Positions 1 through 12,130 are shown, counted from the first letter of the stretch. The stretch: 64,000 nt of DNA from Platanthera guangdongensis (GCA_039583875.1 CM077151.1:118273519-118337518); one strand, 5' to 3'. Numbers and translations are program-made. The notes: a model not told the origin generated them from the letters alone.

Positions 1-165
1 TCAAAACAAAGCTGTATCTTTTACCTCCTAAATGTGTAGTAATAAGACCAAACCAATCCATGTATATTAATTATAAAGGTCTAATAGTAGAAAAATGTTT
101 TTGCTTTTGAACGATGACTTTGAAAATTTCCCTTTTTGATATGGCGAACATAAAGAAGATATATT
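1..165 (-). pseudogene. Sirevirus A integrase fragment, left of the Athila insertion
   Basis: Read on the minus strand, this stretch gives a Ty1/copia integrase N-terminal segment: a KFSKSSFKSKN-like stretch (the end of the GAG-pre-integrase/zinc region), then MDWFGLITTHLGGKRYSFVL, which matches the family's usual HMDLFGP...LGGKRY start of the catalytic core with its first Asp. One in-frame stop is visible. It continues, after removal of the Athila element, the protein read at 11620-12130. The element therefore runs off the left edge of the window. Non-functional. Confidence 0.8.
161..165. repeat. Target-site duplication ATATT, left copy
   Basis: ATATT directly precedes the TG of the left LTR. 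The identical ATATT follows the CA of the right LTR at 11615-11619. A perfect 5-bp duplication is what an LTR-retrotransposon integrase leaves. Confidence 0.93.
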
Positions 166-1280
166 TGATGTATTTCAAATTATCGCAAGGAGAAAATAAC
201 CAAACTAACAATCCAACAAGGCAAGTATACCTATCGAAATGCAGCTAGGGGACACAAGTGTCGTATTAAAATCCGGGAACCGTTAATTAATCTTACTCAC
301 ACGAAATCTATTATTTTATCGACGGAAAAAATTACGGTTTAGAAAAAATCTAAGCGTACTAAAGGAAGAGAACTACTTGCAATGAAAGAGAGCTACTTGC
401 ATGAAAAGATAAAGAGAGCTAAAAGAGCGATTATAATAGAGCTTAGTAACGATGAGAGGAAAATGCACTCGATCAGAAATCACCTCGGCAAGAGTGGTTA
501 GAAAAATACGATAAATAAACCTAAACTAATTAGGGTAAAGGTCCATGACCGTGGAGGTTCCATAAATATTGACACGCTTCTCTCGAAGGTCGTGCTAACT
601 GAGTTTAGGAAGGTCCGACTGACTCTCGCCTAAATCGGAGGCCTAAAACTCGCTTTATGCGGTGAACCCCACTATTGGATTTTACTCCAATCCGGGAGAT
701 TTGAACGACTGCCTCTCTTGGGGGGTGCGAACAACTCCCTTTACTCTTGAGTGCTCATTTCAAACGTTCGGCCTCTCGGCTAGCCCAGAATGAAAGCAAA
801 GGTGGAGAGTATATATCGATGATATACCTCCAACCCGTGATAAATCAAGAGTAATTCAAGGCTAAACCCTAAAAAGAAAAGGTAAGATTCAAAGCATCAT
901 AACCTAATCACTCGAACCTCGGATCATCAAGATCGAGTACATGGAGGATTAGTTAATCATGGTGAGGTGGAAGAGGGGGGATGAGTAGAAGAAAATAATG
1001 AAAATAATGTAGAAACAAAAAAGAAAACAACACTTCTTTATTAATGGAAACAGGGATCTTACAACTTGAAAACCAGAGATTACAAGTGCATGGAAAGTAA
1101 ATTACACTATCATTAACATTATACTACAGAAAGAAGCTAGGAGCTAATACAGGGAAAGCATAAAGCTAGAGATAAGAAGAGCTAAAAATGAAGAGACATG
1201 CTTGAAAAAGCTCAGAAAAACAAAGGATAGAACCTCCCCTCTCAATCCAAAAGGTCTGCTGAACCATTGGAGTTGGGCTC

Positions 1281-1290
1281 TATTTATAGA
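1281..1290 (-). promoter_or_regulatory. TATA box of Athila-1 3' LTR
   Basis: TCTATAAATA on the minus strand, at the downstream edge of the palindromic cluster and conserved at 10938-10947 in the other LTR. Confidence 0.75.
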
Positions 1291-1307
1291 TTTTTTTTCA
1301 GGTCGGG

Positions 1308-1795
1308 TCACGCCCCCCTGTCACGCCCGGGTCGGGCATGACCCTGGGGCGTGACAAATTCGGTGCGACTTTTTCGGGCTGGAATTTAATTCTGGCGAAG
1401 TAGCTGAAGTACACGCCCACAAGTCACGCCCTGGTAGGGCATATACCTGGGGTGTGTTCTTTGCGGCGTGACTTTGTTGAGCTGGGATTGAATGCTGGAG
1501 GTGACGGGCACGGCTGCTGAAGTACATGCCCAAATGTCACGCCCGGGTCAGGCGTGACCCTGGGGCGTGACACTTTCGTTGCGACGGTGGAGCGGGAAAA
1601 ACGAGCGCGTTGCGGCAATTCCTCAGAACCTAGGGACACGCCTCTGGAACACGCCCGTGTTGGATGTGACACGGGCGTGACAGAGGGCGTGTACACTAAG
1701 TTTCCACAGAATGCAGTTTCGGACCAATTGCTTCATTCCTCTGGGTTACACGCCCTAGGTACACGCCCGGGTAGGGCGTGACCTTGGTGCATGTC
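1308..1795. repeat. CACGCCC/GGGCGTG palindromic cluster in Athila-1 U3
   Basis: Many copies of GTCACGCCC facing GGGCGTGAC with short, variable spacers (for example 1317-1368, 1421-1457, 1536-1571, 1750-1790). The cluster fills almost all of the ~480 bp upstream of the TATA box. It is also present at 10965-11452. Individual words differ between the LTRs by point changes. Confidence 0.9.
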
Positions 1796-1961
1796 ACAGC
1801 AAAATTCGACTGAAAGCCGTGAAAACTTGCAAAAAGCAGAAAAAACGCATTAGCGACAAAAATATATACAAAAGGGAATCAAAATAAGTACTTTACAAGA
1901 CATGATTTGCTTTAAAACCCTGAAAATATCCTAATAAAATTGACTGCAAACCGTATTATCA

Positions 1962-1996
1962 AATTCCCACAAGCTTAAGTTTTGCTTGTCCCCAAG
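1962..1996 (-). other. Athila-1 polypurine tract region
   Basis: On the minus strand the 3' LTR is preceded by CTTGGGGACAAGC, then AAGCTTGTGGGAA. This has the layout of the Athila PPT region, with a G-rich box a few bases before the LTR start. It is the site expected to prime plus-strand DNA synthesis. Confidence 0.8.
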
Positions 1997-3822
1997 CAAA
2001 GATATAAAAACTAGCTAATCATAAAAAGTGACTAATTCAAAAAAGTTTTAATCATGCTTACACAAGTACTATGCGAAATTCCAAGTAGTGAGAATGTAAA
2101 ATGTAAATCTAAAACAATTATTTTGGTATGGTTTAACTGTTATAAACTTTACTTAATAAAAATAAATCATCCAGAATTTTGACGAAATTCTTTAAATAGT
2201 TTTAAGCAAGGCAATAAAAATGAAAAGAACGTATTGAGTTATTACTAGATCCAAGCAACGCAATATAATTATATCAATTAAATAACAAAAATCTAAGTTT
2301 AAATCCAAAACTAAAACTGATTAACTTTTCGTCTTTTCTTAGTTGTTAAATAAAATTTAAAAAGGCGTGAATCAAAAGGACTTAATGGGACCGAAACGTT
2401 TGGTTTAGGATTATGAATAGGAGTGGAATTCATATATAAACATGGAGGCTTACAAATCACACTAAACCAAAACAACGACTTTCAAAAAACTTTTATTTTA
2501 AACAAAATATGTATATGTATATAATGTTTTTTTTTCATTCATTTTTTTTCTTTTTTCAAAACAAAGGCCATAAAAAATTTTCTTTCATGTTGAATTGGCC
2601 AGAAAAAATCAAACATTGCTTTTGAGTACACTTTTTTGAACAATTTTTCCAAAGATAACACAAAATTTCCTATCATGAAAATTTTAGAATGAAACTCAAA
2701 AATTTTAGCGTGATTAGATAGGTAGGAATTTTGGCTTTGGTGAAAATGAAATGATATGTGGAGTTATCAAATGAATTTGGAAAAAAGGCTCAAAAGAGGC
2801 TAACTATTGGTAAAAGATTTTAGGTTGGCAGGAAAGCTCAAACGTAAACAAAAATGGCCTAAATCATTTTCACGCTTTTTTAAATTTATTTAAAACATAG
2901 AGTTGATAAATTTCAAAAAGCAAGTTCGAGATAATAAAAGAAGATTGATGAAATTATCTTGAAAATAAAAATAATATGTGACTTGGATCGTTCATATCTA
3001 CCACGTTATTCAAAATGTGTTCTTACAAAATTTATCTAAAGACGAAAAGGAAATAGTGGATGATAAATATTTGAGAAAGTAAAGAAAATAAAGAACGGAA
3101 AACCATAATAGAAATGCGCGTTTTAGAGAAATATTTCACCTTAACATGCTACCGTGAATTAGAAACACAACATGGCCAACATTTTACTTGTGAAATATGA
3201 TAAAAAATGATTAGAAAAATTATAATTAACTACGTTGTTTATAAAGAAGTTTGAGAAAAACAAAACATAAACATGGGGTACTTATTGAAATACCAAAATG
3301 CAGCTATATATATATATTTTGGATTTTTGGAGAATATTTACAAAAAAGTAAAAGATATTTACAAAAAGCAAAAAGAAGGAGGAAGTCCTCCCCCAAGCTT
3401 AAAATCTACATTGTCCTCAATGGAGAAGGAGGTTGGAGAACGAGAGAAAATTAAAGGACAGAAATGAAAGACAGGATTGAAAAACAGGTACTTCCCATGT
3501 TTTAGGTTGCAGGGAAAGCTGAGTGATGCCGCTCCTTCATGCTTGTGCTTTGGATCTTCATGAAACGTCGTCTGGTGGACTTTGTCATGGAAGCAGAACC
3601 GTTGGAGCAGGCGATCGCAGAAGTTTCAGCTTGCTGGAGCCATTCGGGGCAAAAAGTGTGAAATAAAGAAAACAGAAAAAGATAACTTGGGTTGCCTCCC
3701 AAGAGCGCCCTTTGTTTAAAGCGTCGTTTGAGCTCGACACATCAAAAAAAGATTGTCCCAAATATTGTTTAAAAATAAAGTTCGAATAAAGTTCAAAGTT
3801 TTTAAGAAAAATAAAGTGCAGA
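1997..3822 (-). other. Athila-1 3' untranslated region, no env-like ORF
   Basis: An AT-rich stretch between the integrase end and the polypurine tract. No ORF of convincing length on the sense strand and no membrane-type protein. Some Athila elements carry an env-like ORF here; this one does not show it. Confidence 0.7.
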
Positions 3823-5085
3823 TTAATCAAATGTCAGGACATAAAAGATAGAGTTAACAGGGTTGGGACTGACATCATCACAGAAATACAGTTTAAGACG
3901 CTGACCATTCACTTTGAAATTACCCTTTTCAGGGTGGGAAATTAAAACAGTACCATAAGAAAAGACTTCTAAAACAGTAAAAGGCCCCGACCAACGTGAT
4001 TTTAATTTACCCGGGAATAAACATAAACGAGAATTATAAAGAAGAACTTGGTCGCCCGGACTTAAAGATTTTTGGGTGCCTAAGATGTCGATCGTGCAAA
4101 CGCTTCGTCTGCTCTTTATAAAGTCTGTTATTTTCATATGCGTAAGAGCGCCACTCGTCGAGTTCATTAAGTTGAAATTTTCTAAAATCGCCGACAGAGT
4201 GGGGATCGAAGTTTAAAAATCATATCGCCCAAAAGGCGCGGTGTTCTAACTCTACGGGTAAATGACACGATTTTCCATAAACCAACCGATATGGCGTACA
4301 TCCGAGGGCGGTTTTGTACGCTGTTCGGTAGGCCCATAGAGCATCGTCTAATTTGGCTGACCAGTCTATTCTAGATGTGGAAACAGTCTTTTCTAGAATT
4401 CTTTTTATTTCTCTATTCACTACTTCGACTTGTACGTTAGTTTGGGGGTGGTAGGCAGTGGAAAGCTTATGAGTAACGCCATATTTAGTTAGGATTTTTG
4501 AAAATTGCGCGTTATAGAAATGGGAACCCCTATCACTAACGATAGCACGCGGCGTACCGAAGCGAGAAAATAATTTTTTTAGGAAATTAACTACGACTCG
4601 GGCGTCATTAGTTGGAAGAGCTTGGGCTTCGGCCCAATGCGAAACATAATCAACGGCAACTAAAATGTACTTATTCCCGAAGCTAGAAGGAAAAGGGCCG
4701 ACAAAATCAATCCCCCAGAGGTCGAAAACTTCGCACTCTAGGAAATAATTTTGTGGCATTTCATTTTTATTCAAAATATTCCCCGACCATTGGCAACTAT
4801 CACACCTACTCACAAAGGCATGCGCGTCTTTAAACAGGGTAGGCCAGTAAAAACCGCGCTTAACACTTTGTGAGCGGTGCGAGCAGCTTGATAGTTTCCA
4901 CCTGTCGGTCCTTCATGCAAATGTTTAATAATATCTAATCCTTCATCAAAAGAAACACACCTCCTGATCACTTGGTTTGCATAGACTTTAAAAAGATGCG
5001 GGTCCTCCCAAAAGTAGTTCTTCAACTCAGAAAAGAATTTCTTCTTTTGCTGAGACGAGAACTCCTTTGGGAGCACCTGAGTCAC
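3823..5085 (-). pseudogene. Athila-1 integrase
   Basis: Three adjoining minus-strand pieces make up the integrase. The first (5085-4810) holds the N-terminal HHCC zinc domain start. The second (4813-4220) holds the CDSCQW zinc Cys pair and the catalytic core: WGIDFVGPF first Asp, [10 protein letters not shown] second Asp, and Glu in the segment after YHPQTN. The third (4167-3823) holds the C-terminal domain ending near [11 protein letters not shown]. The DDE residues are visible. Frameshifts separate the pieces at about 4840 and between 4220 and 4167, so no intact enzyme is made. The family joins element DNA to the host chromosome. Confidence 0.9.
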
Positions 5086-5175
5086 TAGATAGTTAGCGAT
5101 GTGTGCAAACCAAGGAGAAGTAGATGTTTTAATTGAAAAAAGCTTCTCATCGAGAAAATAATCGTTAAACCATTT

Positions 5176-7332
5176 TTAATCTAATTTTTCTATAAAAGGA
5201 TTATCTAGGCGCGAAAGGTGGTCAGCGGCCAAGTTCTCGGCACCTCGCTTATCACGGATCTCTAAGTCAAACTCCTGGAGGAGTAAGACCCAGCGAATCA
5301 AGCGAGGCTTGGCATCCGTTTTAGAGAGAAGATATTTGAGGGCCGAGTGGTCCGTAAAAACAATAATTTTCGAAAGAGTAATATAAGGGCGAAATTTGTC
5401 AAAAGCGAATACTACAGCTAAGAGCTCCTTCTCGGTTGTGGTGTAATTTTCCTGTGCAGATGTGTGTGTTTTACTAGCGTAATAAGTGGGGTGGAAGTTT
5501 TTGGAAATACGTCGACCTAGTACGGCTCCAACCGCATAACTACTCGCATCACACATTATCTCAAATGGAAGATCCCACATCGGAGCTATCATGATTGGGG
5601 CATCAATTATTTTTTCTTTTATTAAATTGAAGGCAGCTAGACAGAGGTCATCAAAGATGAATGGGGCGTCTTTTTCTAAGAGATGGGTAAGGGGCTTGGT
5701 GATTTTGGAAAAGTCCTTTATGAAGCGGCGGTAAAAACCCGCGTGACCTAGAAAACTTCCTATAGCTTTTATGTTCGTAGATGGCGGCAGCTTCTCGATA
5801 ACTTCTATTTTCGCAACGTCTACTTCAATTCCTCTTTCAGAAATTTTATGTCCAAAAATTAACCCTTCCCTCACCATAAAATGGCATTTCTCGCAATTTA
5901 AGGAGATGTTAGTTTCTTCGCATCGCTCTAAGACTTTTTTAAGGTTCTCTAAGCAACTATCGTAGGAATCACCGAACACGGAGAAATCGTCCATGAAAAC
6001 TTCCATGATGCTTTCTACGTACTTGTCAAAGATAGCGAGCATACATCGCTGGAATGTAGCTGGCACATTGCACAATCCAAATAGCATTCTTCGGTAGGCG
6101 AAGGTGCCGAAGGGACAAGTAAACGTAGTTTTCTCCTGGTCCTCGGGGGAGATTGGGATTTGAAGATACCCCGAGAGGCCATCGAGAAAACAATAAAAGC
6201 TATGTCCGGAAATTCGTTCTAAAATCTGATCAATGAATGGCAAGGGGAAGTGATCCTAGCGGGTGGCGTCATTTAGCTTACGATAATCAATACACATTTG
6301 CCAACCAGTCACCGTCCGTGTCGGGATTAATTCATTATTTTCATTACTTATTACTGTTATCCCTCCCTTCTTTGGTACTACCTGTACTGGGCTAACCCAC
6401 TTACTGTCGGATATAGGATAGATAATTCCTGCGTCTAACAATTTCATAACCTCGCCCTTAACTACGTCTTTAATGTTTGGGTTTATACGGCGCTGAGGTT
6501 GTATAGAGTTACGGGAATTATCTTCCATGAAGATTTTATCAGTGCAGAAAGATGGGCTTATGCCCTTGATATCAGATATCTGCCAAGCAATAGCTTGGCG
6601 ATGCTTTCGTAAAATTGAAAGAAGTTTATCCTTTTGTGCATCCGTGAGGTAGGCCGAAACTATGACAGGGAGCTTGGAGTCCTTTTCTAAGAAAGCGTAT
6701 CGAAGGTGCTCTGGTAGTTCCTTCAGTTCCAAGGTAGGGGGGTCATCATATGAGCTTTTATAAATTCGTTCTTTTTCAAAAACTATGTCCTCGTACACTT
6801 TTTTATATGTAAAATTAAAAGGGGTGTTGCTAGCGGCCATGGCGGCTTCGTGCAGCGATTCAGTTGGAAAAGTAGAAGAGGAACAAAAATCAAAAAATTC
6901 TTTTTCAAAATCAGAAAGGCGGGTGGAGGATTCTTCACTTAGGTGTAGAGATTCAGTTGGAGGAGTAGGAGAGGAACAAAAATTGGAGAATTCTTTTTCA
7001 AAATCAGAGGTGTGAGAGGAGGATTCTTCACTTACGGTATCTATGAAAAAACAGGAGTCATCATTAGCTAGTGTGTTCTTCATCGAGGGGGTGATAGAGA
7101 ATGTTACTTCATCGTCGCCTACTCGAAGGAAGAGCTTACCATTGCTTACGTCAATGATAGCTCGGGAGGTGGCAAGGAAGGGTCGGCCAAGGATCAGGGG
7201 AACCTCGACGTCTTCTTCGATGTCCAAAATGACAAAGTCCACTGGGAAGATGAACTTGTCAACTTTGACTAGGACGTCCTCCACTATTCCTAACGGGTAT
7301 TTGACTGATCTGTCGGCGAGCTGGATACTCAT
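5176..7332 (-). pseudogene. Athila-1 reverse transcriptase-RNase H (with protease C-terminus)
   Basis: One reading frame broken by a TAG at 6256-6258. The N-terminal part ends the aspartic protease fold (VPLILGRPFLAT) and begins RT (MCIDYRKLNDATR). After the stop come FCFLDG-like [10 protein letters not shown] with a catalytic Asp, the FMDDFSVFG active-site motif, and RNase H with [23 protein letters not shown] and [11 protein letters not shown] supplying Asp, Glu and Asp. A TAA at 5176 closes this part, and the same frame resumes as integrase spacer. Apart from the stops the catalytic residues are present. Confidence 0.93.
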
Positions 7333-7975
7333 GCATGTGGGGTTGAGACTACAATTCCTAACTTTTTAAACAACAAGAGGGGCATAAGATTAATAATCGC
7401 ACCTAAGTCGGCTAAAGTGTGTTTGACAAAGAGATCACCAAAGACACACGGGATAGAGAAACTACCCGGGTCACTGATTTTCTTCGGTAATCCGTTTGTC
7501 AAAACCGTCGAGCACTCGGCATTTAACGTGACATGCGAAAGGTTCTCTAACTTCTTCTTGTTGGTCAGGAGGTCCTTAAGGTATTTTGCATACTTCGGCA
7601 TCTGGGATATGCTTCATGGAAAGGCATATTTATGTGGATTTGTTTTAACATTTCTAAAAAACGGGTGTATTGATCGTCCTGTCGTTGTTTATTAAGTTCA
7701 GAAGGGTATGGCGGGGATGGATTATTTTTAAAGGTGGGTGGTGGAGTGAGTTCTTTTTCTAAAATAGGGGTGATAATTTCATCGGCAGAGGGTGGAATTT
7801 TTAAAACGGGAACGGAGCTTTGATTTTTTAAAGCGGGAGCGGAGATTGCCTCGGGCTCTTCACTTATCGTACCGGGAATTTTCTTCCCACTCCGAAGAGT
7901 TATAGCTTTCGCTTGCTCTCTCGGGTTGGGCTTGATATTGGAAGGAAGAGACCCTACGGGTCGCTCAGAAATCAT
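7329..7975 (-). pseudogene. Athila-1 gag C-terminal linker and aspartic protease
   Basis: The 7975-7565 frame has the Athila-typical PREQAKAITLRSGKK segment linking gag to protease, followed by a proline-rich stretch. The 7601-7329 frame has the protease motif LADLGAIINLMPL, where DLGA corresponds to the D-[ST]-G active site of retropepsins. A frameshift separates these frames, and another near 7330 separates protease from RT. The enzyme would cleave the gag-pol polyprotein. Confidence 0.85.
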
Positions 7976-8051
7976 TTTAGCGAGCTGTCCTACCTGATTT
8001 TCTAAATTTTAACACTTCCAGTTAAGGTTCTAATCGTAGCGTCATTAGCAT

Positions 8052-9253
8052 TCATGTATTTTGAAAACATTTCCTCCAAATTTGGAGGTTTTGGAAAACT
8101 TTGAGGAGGTGGTGGTGGTGCAGAAAAATCACTTTGCGGTGGCTGGCGCACAATATTCGATGGATTGCTCCACGAAAATTCGGATGATTTCTTAACGCAG
8201 GATTATAACTATTCGGAAAATTAAAACCAGGAGGATGAAAATTTGCTGCAGAAAAATTATTAAAAGCAGTTCTAGGCATATTATTTACATAATCCAAATG
8301 TTCGGCGGGAGGAGTTGCAGATTCCCATACCTGAGGGGCGGAGGCAGCAGTCATCTCCGTAATTTTTTTGCTTAATATTTCAACTTGCAGTGCGAGTTGG
8401 GAGACGTTGTCCACTTCAAAGAGACCTGCAGGTTTTTTTGGGCGGGTCCTAGGCACATTCCACTGGTAAGTGTTCATGGCCATGTCCTCAAACAGCTCAA
8501 GAGCTGCTTCCGGGGTCTTATGGTTTAAAGTACCGCTAGAAGCTGCTTCTATCATTTGCTTTGTGCTTTGATTTAGCCAATTATAAAACGTCTGCACCTG
8601 CAACAATACATGCAGAGCGTGATGTGGGCATCGTCTTAATAATTCTTTAAATCTTTCCCACGTTTCGTAAATGTCTCAGAGTCTATTTGTCCAAATGCAG
8701 AAATGTCATTCCTAAGTTTTGCAGTTTTAGCAGGCGGAAAATACTTCGCCAAACATTTTTCAGTTAATTGCATCCAAGTAGTTATGCTATTTTTAGGAAG
8801 GGTGTTCAGCCACTGCTTAGCCTTAATTCTAAGAGAGAAAGGAAACAATCTTAGCCTAATAGCATCATTTGTGACACCATTTATCTTGAAGGTGTCACAA
8901 ATCTCCATAAAGCTGGCTCTGTGTGCGTTCAGATCTTCATCTTGAAGCCCGTCAAATTGCACATATTGCTGCACCATTTGAATTATGCTAGGCTTCAGTT
9001 CGAAATTATTATTTGCTATTGTAGGGCGAACTATACTAGATTCTGTACCCTCGAGATTCGGTCGTGCATAATAGGACATAGGCCTTTGCACGGCTTCCTC
9101 CACGTTGGGTTCTTCCATTCTTAAGGTAGAAAATGACTCGGAATCCTCAACCGGCACTTGGGTAGTAGGGTCTTGAAATCACGATCTTCTCCGAAGAGTA
9201 CGCTCAATTTCGTGGTCCAGGTCAAAAATAACCGACGGACTTCCGCGGGTCAT
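8052..9253 (-). pseudogene. Athila-1 gag
   Basis: The start is likely ATG at 9253 (MTRGSPSVIFD...DHEIERTL, the usual Athila gag opening). A TGA about 24 codons later breaks the frame, then the capsid-type Retrotrans_gag domain runs 9157-8636 (YVQFDGLQDED, KAKQWLNTLP, TWMQLTEKCLAKYFP). A frameshift leads into 8606-8052, with the NSYNPALRNHPNF segment typical of Athila gag. Gag packages the RNA in virus-like particles. Non-functional copy. Confidence 0.88.
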
Positions 9254-9797
9254 ACACTAGAAGAAGAGAGGAGAAGAAAGATGAATAAAATAAACTAGAA
9301 AATAAAAGAGCTAATGAAGTTTGTTTTTTTTGAAATAGATTTTTTTATGTTTTAACTCCCGAACTTCCCAAGGCTACCCGGTGAAGGGTTCGCAAGGTAC
9401 TAGACAAGATAGTGTCATTTAGAGCCACTTTGCCCTTTTCGAGAGAGTTGGGTGGTGTAGAAAAATTTGTGATGTGGGTTTCTATTAAGTAGGCGGTAAA
9501 TAAAATCCAGCCATTCAACTCTGAGCGAGTAGGCGGAAAATAAAAGCTAACACACACGCACTCGACGTAAAATTATAACACACCCACTCTACAGAAAGTA
9601 AACACACTCTACTGAAATAAAATCCTGCCATTTAACTCAAGTGAGTAGGCGGAAAAATAAAAATACGCACACTTGCTTGAACAAAATCCAGCCATTTAAC
9701 TCAAGTGAGTAGGCGGAAAAATTTTAAGAAGGAGGGTAAGAAAGAGAAGTGATAAAATTAATAGATTCACGTTTTCAAATTATTAACAGAAGTTGCT
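9254..9797 (-). other. Athila-1 5' leader with short direct repeats
   Basis: Non-coding leader between primer site and gag. It holds three imperfect copies of a motif reading CCAGCCATTTAACTC, then GTGAGTAGGCGGAAAA, at about 9508-9543, 9624-9657 and 9688-9722. These may be packaging or leader structure; I cannot tell. Confidence 0.6.
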
Positions 9798-9815
9798 TCC
9801 CCGGCAACGACGCCA
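9798..9815 (-). other. Athila-1 primer binding site (tRNA-Asp type)
   Basis: The minus strand reads TGGCGTCGTTGCCGGGGA, six bases inside the 5' LTR. It is complementary to the 3' end of plant tRNA-Asp except for one base (the usual form is TGGCGCCGTTGCC). This is the normal Athila primer. Confidence 0.88.
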
Positions 9816-10937
9816 AAAACTTGATGTATTTCAAATTATCGCAAGGAGAAAATAACCAAACTAACAATCCAACAAGGCAAGATACCTATCGAAATGCAGC
9901 TAGGGGACACAAGTGTCGTATTAAAATCCGGGAAACCGTTAATTAATCTTACTCACACGAAATCTATTATTTTATCGACGGAAAAAAATTAGGGTTTAGA
10001 TGAAAGCGAAGCGTACTAAAGGAAGAGAACTACTTGCAATGAAAGAGAGCTACTTGCATGAAAAGATAAAGAGAGCTAAAAGAGCGATTATAATAGAGCT
10101 TAGTAACGATGAGAGGAAAATGCACTCGATCAGAAATCACCTCAGCAAGAGTGGTTAGAAAAATACGATAAATAAACCTACACTAATTATGGTAAAGGTC
10201 CTTGACCGTGGAGGTTCCATAAATATTGACACGCTTCTCTCGAAGGCCGTGCCTAACTTAGTTTAGGAAGGTCCGACGACTCTCGCCTAAATCGGAGGCC
10301 TAAAACTCGCTTTACGCGGTGAACCCCACTATTGGATTTTACTCCAATCCGGGAGATTTGAACGTCTGCCTCTCTCGAGGGGTGCGAACAACTCCCTTTA
10401 CTCTTGAGTGCTCATTTCAAACTTTCGGCCACTCGGCTAGCCCAGAATGAAAGCAAAGGTGGAGAGTATATATCGATGATATACCTCCAACCCGTGATAA
10501 ATCAAGAGTAATTCAAGGCTAAACCCTAAAAAGAAAAGGTAAGATTCAAAGCATCATAACCTAATCACTCGAACCTCGGATCATCAAGATCGAGTACATG
10601 GAGGATTAGTTAATCATGGTGAGGTGGAAGAGGGGGATGAGTAGAAGAAAATAATGAAAACAAAGTAGAAACGAAAAAGAAAACAACACTTCTTTATTAA
10701 TGGAAACATGGATCTTACAACTTGAAAACCAGAGATTACAAGTGCATGGAAAGTAAACTACACTATCATTAATATTATACTACAGAAAAGAAGCTTGGAG
10801 CTAATACAGGGAAAGCATAAAGCTAGAGATAAGAAGATCTAAAAATGAAGAGACATGCTTGAAAAAGTTCATAAATACAAAGGATAGAACCTCCCCTCTC
10901 AATCCAAAAGGTCTGCTGAACCCCTGGAGTTGGGCTC

Positions 10938-10947
10938 TATTTATAGA
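10938..10947 (-). promoter_or_regulatory. TATA box of Athila-1 5' LTR
   Basis: TCTATAAATA on the minus strand, immediately downstream of the palindromic cluster. This is the likely core promoter of Athila-1. Confidence 0.78.
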
Positions 10948-10964
10948 TTTTTTTCGGGTCGGGT

Positions 10965-11452
10965 CACGCCCCCTGTCACGCCCAGGTCGGGCGTGACCCT
11001 GGGCGTGACAAATTCAGTGCGACTTTTTCGGGCTGGAATTTAATTCTGGCGAAGTAGCTGAAGTACACGCCCACAAGTCACGCCCTGGTAGGGCGTGTAC
11101 CTGGGGCGTGTTCTTTGCGGCGTGACTTTGTTGAGCTGAGATTGAATGCTGGAGTTGACGGGCGCGGCTACTGAAGTACACGCCCATATGTCACGCCCGG
11201 GTCAAGCGTGACCATGGGCATGACACTTTCAGTGCGACGGTGGAGCGGGAAAAACGAGCGCGTTGCGGCGATTCCTCGGAACCTGGGGACATGCCTCTAG
11301 AACACGCCCGTGTCAGATGTGACACGGGCGTGACAGAGGGCGTGTACAGTAAGTTTACACGGAATGCAGTTTCGGACCAATTGCTTCATTCCTCTGGGTT
11401 ACACGCCCTAGGTACACGCCCGGGTAGGGCGTGACCTTGGGGCGTGTCACAG
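10965..11452. repeat. CACGCCC/GGGCGTG palindromic cluster, 5' LTR copy
   Basis: Same cluster as at 1308-1795, upstream of the TATA box. GTCACGCCC and GGGCGTGAC words alternate in opposite orientation and could form short hairpins or bind a dimeric factor. Confidence 0.9.
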
Positions 11453-11614
11453 CAAAATTCGGCTGAAAGCCGTGAAAACCTGCAAAAAGCAGAAAAAACG
11501 CATTAGCGACAAAAATATATACAAAGGGGAATCAAAATAAGTACTTTACAAGACATGATTTGCTTTGAAACCCTGAAAATATCCTAATAAAATTGACTGC
11601 AAACCGTATTGTCA

Positions 11615-11619
11615 ATATT
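11615..11619. repeat. Target-site duplication ATATT, right copy
   Basis: Identical to 161-165 and immediately outside the 5' LTR. Confidence 0.93.
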
Positions 11620-12130
11620 TCACTTAAAATAGGTAATCCTTTGATTAATTTATCTTTTGATAATATTAAAATTAACTTGGTAGTAGAATGACCAAATCGT
11701 CTATGCCATAAATCTAACTACTAATTTTTGGACATAAAACATTTTAGAGATGAATGTGAGAGATCATGAAATTTTATTATATAAACATTTTGAGACCTTG
11801 GTACAGTAAGAACAACATTATTTGTTTTGGAATCAAAAGTTTTGAAAAGGTTTATAGAAGAGTCAAATAAAACATTTAGACCAATATCGCATAACTAACT
11901 TATTGAAATTTAATTATGTTTTAAACTTTTCACATACAAAACATTTGATATAGTAAAAGAGATGTTACCTACTACTCCAATGCCAATTATCTTTCCTTTA
12001 TTATTTCGCCAAAAGTAACTACTCCACCTTTCTTCATTTCTAGGCTAAGGAACTTTGACTTGTTGTCTGTCATGTGCTTAGAACATCCCGATTCCAAGTA
12101 CTACGCATCTTTCTTGTCCTTAATCCGTCA
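11620..12130 (-). pseudogene. Sirevirus A protease and GAG-pre-integrase
   Basis: The minus strand gives YLESGCSKHMT (copia protease active site, with Glu where the family has Asp in DSG), then VTFG and KGKIIGIG, a decayed middle, and DLWHRRFGH, the GAG-pre-integrase hallmark. Several stops interrupt it. The frame is cut at 11615-11619 by Athila-1 and resumes at 165-1. Confidence 0.85.

Larger units (their letters stand above)
166..1961 (-). repeat. Athila-1 3' LTR
   Basis: Aligns end to end with 9822-11614. Read on the minus strand it begins TGATAATACGG and ends AAATACATCA. It holds a U3 with a dense CACGCCC/GGGCGTG palindromic cluster (about 1308-1795), then a TATA box (1281-1290), then R/U5. 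Small indels separate the two copies (1796 versus 1793 bp). ORFs of 60-90 codons inside the palindromic cluster are low-complexity artefacts. Confidence 0.95.
166..11614 (-). mobile_element. Complete Athila-lineage Ty3/gypsy retrotransposon (Athila-1)
   Basis: This is an 11.4-kb element, transcribed right to left. It has two LTRs (166-1961 and 9822-11614), TG...CA ends, a tRNA-Asp-type primer site, a polypurine tract, and gag, protease, RT-RNase H and integrase in Ty3/gypsy order. The RT block (LPFIDQ-type start, FMDDFSVFG catalytic motif) and the primer/PPT sequences are those of the Athila lineage. There is no env-like ORF between integrase and 3' LTR. The two LTRs differ only at scattered positions, so insertion is fairly recent. 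Pol nevertheless has stops and frameshifts, so this copy is non-autonomous. It lies inside Sirevirus A. Confidence 0.95.
9822..11614 (-). repeat. Athila-1 5' LTR
   Basis: Upstream LTR of the element, near-identical to 166-1961. On the minus strand it starts TGACAATACGG. It contains the same CACGCCC palindromic cluster (about 10965-11452) and TATA box, so it is the promoter copy for the genomic RNA. Confidence 0.95.

Noticed and set aside
1321..1781. ORFs of 70-90 codons in the Athila LTR
   Set aside because: Translations of the CACGCCC/GGGCGTG word cluster; not shared in frame between the two LTRs.
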